8,785 bases of DNA from an uncultured Campylobacter sp. (GTDB taxonomy: Bacteria; Campylobacterota; Campylobacteria; Campylobacterales; Campylobacteraceae). Position numbers and translations under genes: made by a program. The notes below the pieces were generated by a model. That model worked only from the letters and a program-made list of their open reading frames with translations, had not been told where the DNA came from and did no database searches. Positions 7,121 through 8,785 of the stretch are shown here, piece after piece (within the stretch, counting starts at the first letter, position 1; each line of letters starts with the position of its first letter). The stretch is from NCBI RefSeq assembly GCF_937973075.1, contig NZ_CALBWL010000016.1:1-8785 (forward strand), given 5' to 3'.

Positions 7121-7475
7121 GATAAAATTTAAAGGCTTTGCGCTGATAACGATCAAAAATTTTACCGAACTTAAAAGTGATCATCTACGCGAAATTCGAA
7201 CCCCGTGCGGCTCAAATTTAGCTGGTGCGCCGCGACGGCGACGAGCAAATTTCGATTTTGATTTACGACTACGACGGAGGGTTAAAGTCGAATTTAGCTC
7301 TGTCCGATGAGCTTAGAAACTCGGGTGTGGATGGACGAGCTGCCCGAAATAGGCGACACGGCGGTAGGTCTCGGCGCAGGACAAGACGGCAACAGATCGT
7401 TTTTGCTGCGTGCGGATGATTAATCAAAGGAAACATTAAGCAAAAAAGATCAATTTATATCAAGGAGCAATAAAA
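7109..7475. other. Gene-free interval with a composition change near 7424
   Basis: I see no intact gene, tRNA or CRISPR unit here. The left part, to about 7423, is moderately GC-rich like the genes before it and holds a decayed reading frame, listed separately. From about 7424 the DNA becomes A/T-rich and stays so to the end of the window. An AAGGAG ribosome site is at 7462-7467. No convincing promoter was found directly before it; TTTATAT at about 7454 lies too close to the ribosome site. I found no direct repeats or attachment-site core at the junction by eye. Confidence 0.5.
7222..7423 (+). pseudogene. Decayed gene remnant, unidentified product
   Basis: Two adjacent frames together read like the end of one protein. 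The first frame (7222 to about 7310) encodes LVRRDGDEQISILIYDYDGG and then LKSNLALSDEL. After a frame change near 7307-7320, the second frame gives VWMDELPEIGDTAVGLGAGQ and then DGNRSFLLRADD, ending at a TAA (7421-7423). The first frame also continues upstream beyond a TAG at 7219 (VIIYAKFEPRAAQI), as expected for a frame with several disabling changes. Composition resembles the native genes to the left, not the A/T-rich gene to the right. I do not recognise the family. A short functional peptide from the ATG at 7307 (38 residues) cannot be excluded, but no ribosome site precedes it. Chance open frames in GC-rich DNA remain possible. Confidence 0.4.
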
Positions 7476-8785
7476 ATGGAGCTAGTGTATCTTTGGATAG
7501 AGAAGCATAAAAATATTGAAAAGCAAGGCTTCAACTTAGGTTCGAAATTTAAATGCAAATATGATTACGAGAAGAATGAACTAACTATAGACGAAAATCC
7601 AAACTATATCGATATTTTCCCCCGATAATATAAAAGTAAATGCTCTAATAGGATCTAATGGAAGCGGCAAAAGCAGTATAGTAGAATTTATTTTATTATC
7701 TATGCTCGCATACAAAGGAGGCTCTGGAACAGAAATCCCTTCGAGTGGATGGCTGTTAATATATGATAAGAAGAAGGAAAAATTTTTTATATACCTTAGC
7801 GATGATGTGAATCCGAGATTGGAAAAGCCTAAAATTAATCCAAATTATAGCAAAAATTACTCTGAGGATTTAGGAAAAGAAAAATTTTTCAATATTCTTT
7901 ATAATCCATCAATAGAGATGCCCAGTACTTTTATAACAAGATACAAGGACCTTGCCTATTTGCTATATAGCGATGATCAAAAACCGACAGATATTGCAAA
8001 TGCATTTCTATTCCCCGATAAGACAAATGGCATATTAGATATAAGACAAGCTTATAATAAATATTTGCTCAATATGTTTAAAATAAAAAATAATAAAGAA
8101 ATTGGCATAAAAAAAGTATTAAATGGTATATTTAAAGATAAAAAGAACCTTGAATTTATACCTCATAATATAAAAATATCCTTAAACCAGAGCGTATTGG
8201 AAAGTAGAATTTCAAATGCAACAGTTCGTAATATAGTACTTCAATTAAAGTTATCTTTATCTATAGAATCGCTAAAAAAATACTTATTTGCATTTATTAT
8301 ATCTATGAATAACCAAGATAACGAATCTGATAAAATAAAAACTTACTTTTTTAAAAACGAAGGATCAGATTTAGAATTAGAGTTACAAGAACTATACCAC
8401 AAGCCTAGGGTTTTAAATAAAGACAAAAATAAATTTGAAGGATTTGTTCGAGAGCTATTATCTAGTAGTTGGATAGAAGAACATTTGCAGAATAAGAAGA
8501 ATCTAACCTCATTATTTAGAGAAAATTCAAATGCTCTACATAAAGATGTATACGAGCTAGCTAAATTAATCGATGCTATGGAAAAATACCGCAAACTAGA
8601 TTTGATGAAATTTAAATCCGGAAGCGATGATGAATTAAATGATATCTTATCTAGCCTACCTTCATTCATCGATTTAGATGTCATAGATGAAACAGGAAGA
8701 CACTTTTCGGATTTCAGCTTTGGAGAAAAAACTATATTAAGCCTTATTTATTCATTGATTTTTTATATAGATTTTTATCATAAAG
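7476..8785 (+). pseudogene. Frameshifted P-loop (AAA/ABC-type) ATPase gene, 3' end outside window
   Basis: The ATG at 7476 has AAGGAG 8 nt upstream and opens MELVYLWIEKHKNIEKQGFN, the type of start seen in AAA_15/AAA_21-like ATPases of defence loci. The frame ends after 50 codons at TAA 7626-7628. If one C of the C5 run at 7619-7623 is ignored, it continues without a stop to the right edge, 436 residues in total. In that corrected numbering, Walker A is GSNGSGKS (59-66) and an ABC/SMC-like signature SFGEK is at 414-418. Between them is a long, lysine-, asparagine- and isoleucine-rich helical insert. Walker B and the end of the protein lie beyond the window. Base composition is far more A/T-rich than the left-hand genes, pointing to transfer. 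It may be a dead gene, a sequencing error, a phase-variable gene or a recoded one. No start codon in the second frame precedes Walker A, so a restart would lose the P-loop. The exact biological function is unknown. Confidence 0.8.
7619..7623 (+). other. C5 run causing the frameshift in the ATPase gene
   Basis: The sequence TTTTCCCCCGATAA reads TTC-CCC-CGA-TAA in the first frame. With four Cs it would read TTC-CCC-GAT-AAT and continue into the Walker A motif. The same gene has a related site at 8011-8020, TTCCCCGATA, with four Cs and an intact frame. Five Cs is short compared with the usual Campylobacter contingency tracts (about eight or more G or C). Confidence 0.85.

Noticed and set aside
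7119..7310. Plus-strand open frame of 63 codons
   Set aside because: Its second half is an arginine-rich misreading of the remnant frame, there is no ribosome site, and it starts on the tail of the terminator hairpin.
7619..7623. Classic long-tract phase-variable contingency locus
   Set aside because: Only five Cs; known Campylobacter slippage tracts are normally longer. Reversible switching is kept only as one possibility.
7476..7628. Independent 50-residue protein
   Set aside because: Its sequence continues naturally into the Walker A region after removal of one C, so it is the N-terminus of the ATPase, not a separate gene.
8343..8684. Minus-strand open frame of 113 codons within the ATPase gene
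   Set aside because: It is antisense to a long open frame with clear motifs. The serine/asparagine/leucine-rich translation is what an A/T-rich antisense frame gives.

Overview
The window looks like chromosomal DNA from a Campylobacter, probably one of the higher-GC oral or gut species. Three things point there. The DNA carries the AAATTT/AAAATTT-rich vocabulary and A/T-rich spacers of that genus. The protein sequences are of epsilonproteobacterial type, including a futalosine-pathway MqnA and a GluRS resembling Helicobacter pylori GltX1. The order mqnA - malic enzyme - gltX - SurA-like gene matches, from memory, the C. jejuni Cj1285c-Cj1289 neighbourhood. Species assignment is inference.

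Positions 1-6048 hold six tightly packed minus-strand genes. In transcription order they are gltX (glutamyl-tRNA synthetase), an NAD(P) malic enzyme, pncB (nicotinate phosphoribosyltransferase), a small lipoprotein with an MliC-like look, mqnA (chorismate dehydratase, menaquinone synthesis) and gdhA (NADP-type glutamate dehydrogenase, running off the left edge). Spacings are +1, +45, -8, +78 and -4 bp, so most genes are probably co-transcribed and several translationally coupled. The exception is the 78-bp gap before mqnA. It carries a perfect 12-bp hairpin and a competing hairpin that would cover the mqnA ribosome binding site. PncB supplies the NAD(P) precursor, while malic enzyme and GDH are NAD(P)-linked enzymes joining malate/pyruvate and glutamate/2-oxoglutarate.

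Positions 6049-6132 form a compact divergent promoter region. To its right, on the plus strand, lies a periplasmic SurA/PpiC-like chaperone gene (6133-7023), followed by a bulged GC-rich hairpin that looks like its terminator.

Positions 7109-7475 contain no intact gene. A decayed reading frame (about 7222-7423) has native-like base composition. From about 7424 the DNA becomes strikingly A/T-rich, which suggests acquired DNA. It carries a P-loop ATPase gene (7476 to beyond the right edge) with a Walker A motif and an ABC/SMC-like signature, of the kind common in phage-defence loci. The gene is broken, or switched, by one extra C in a C5 run at 7619-7623, just before the Walker A motif. The Walker B region and any partner gene lie outside the window, so a complete defence system cannot be demonstrated here.
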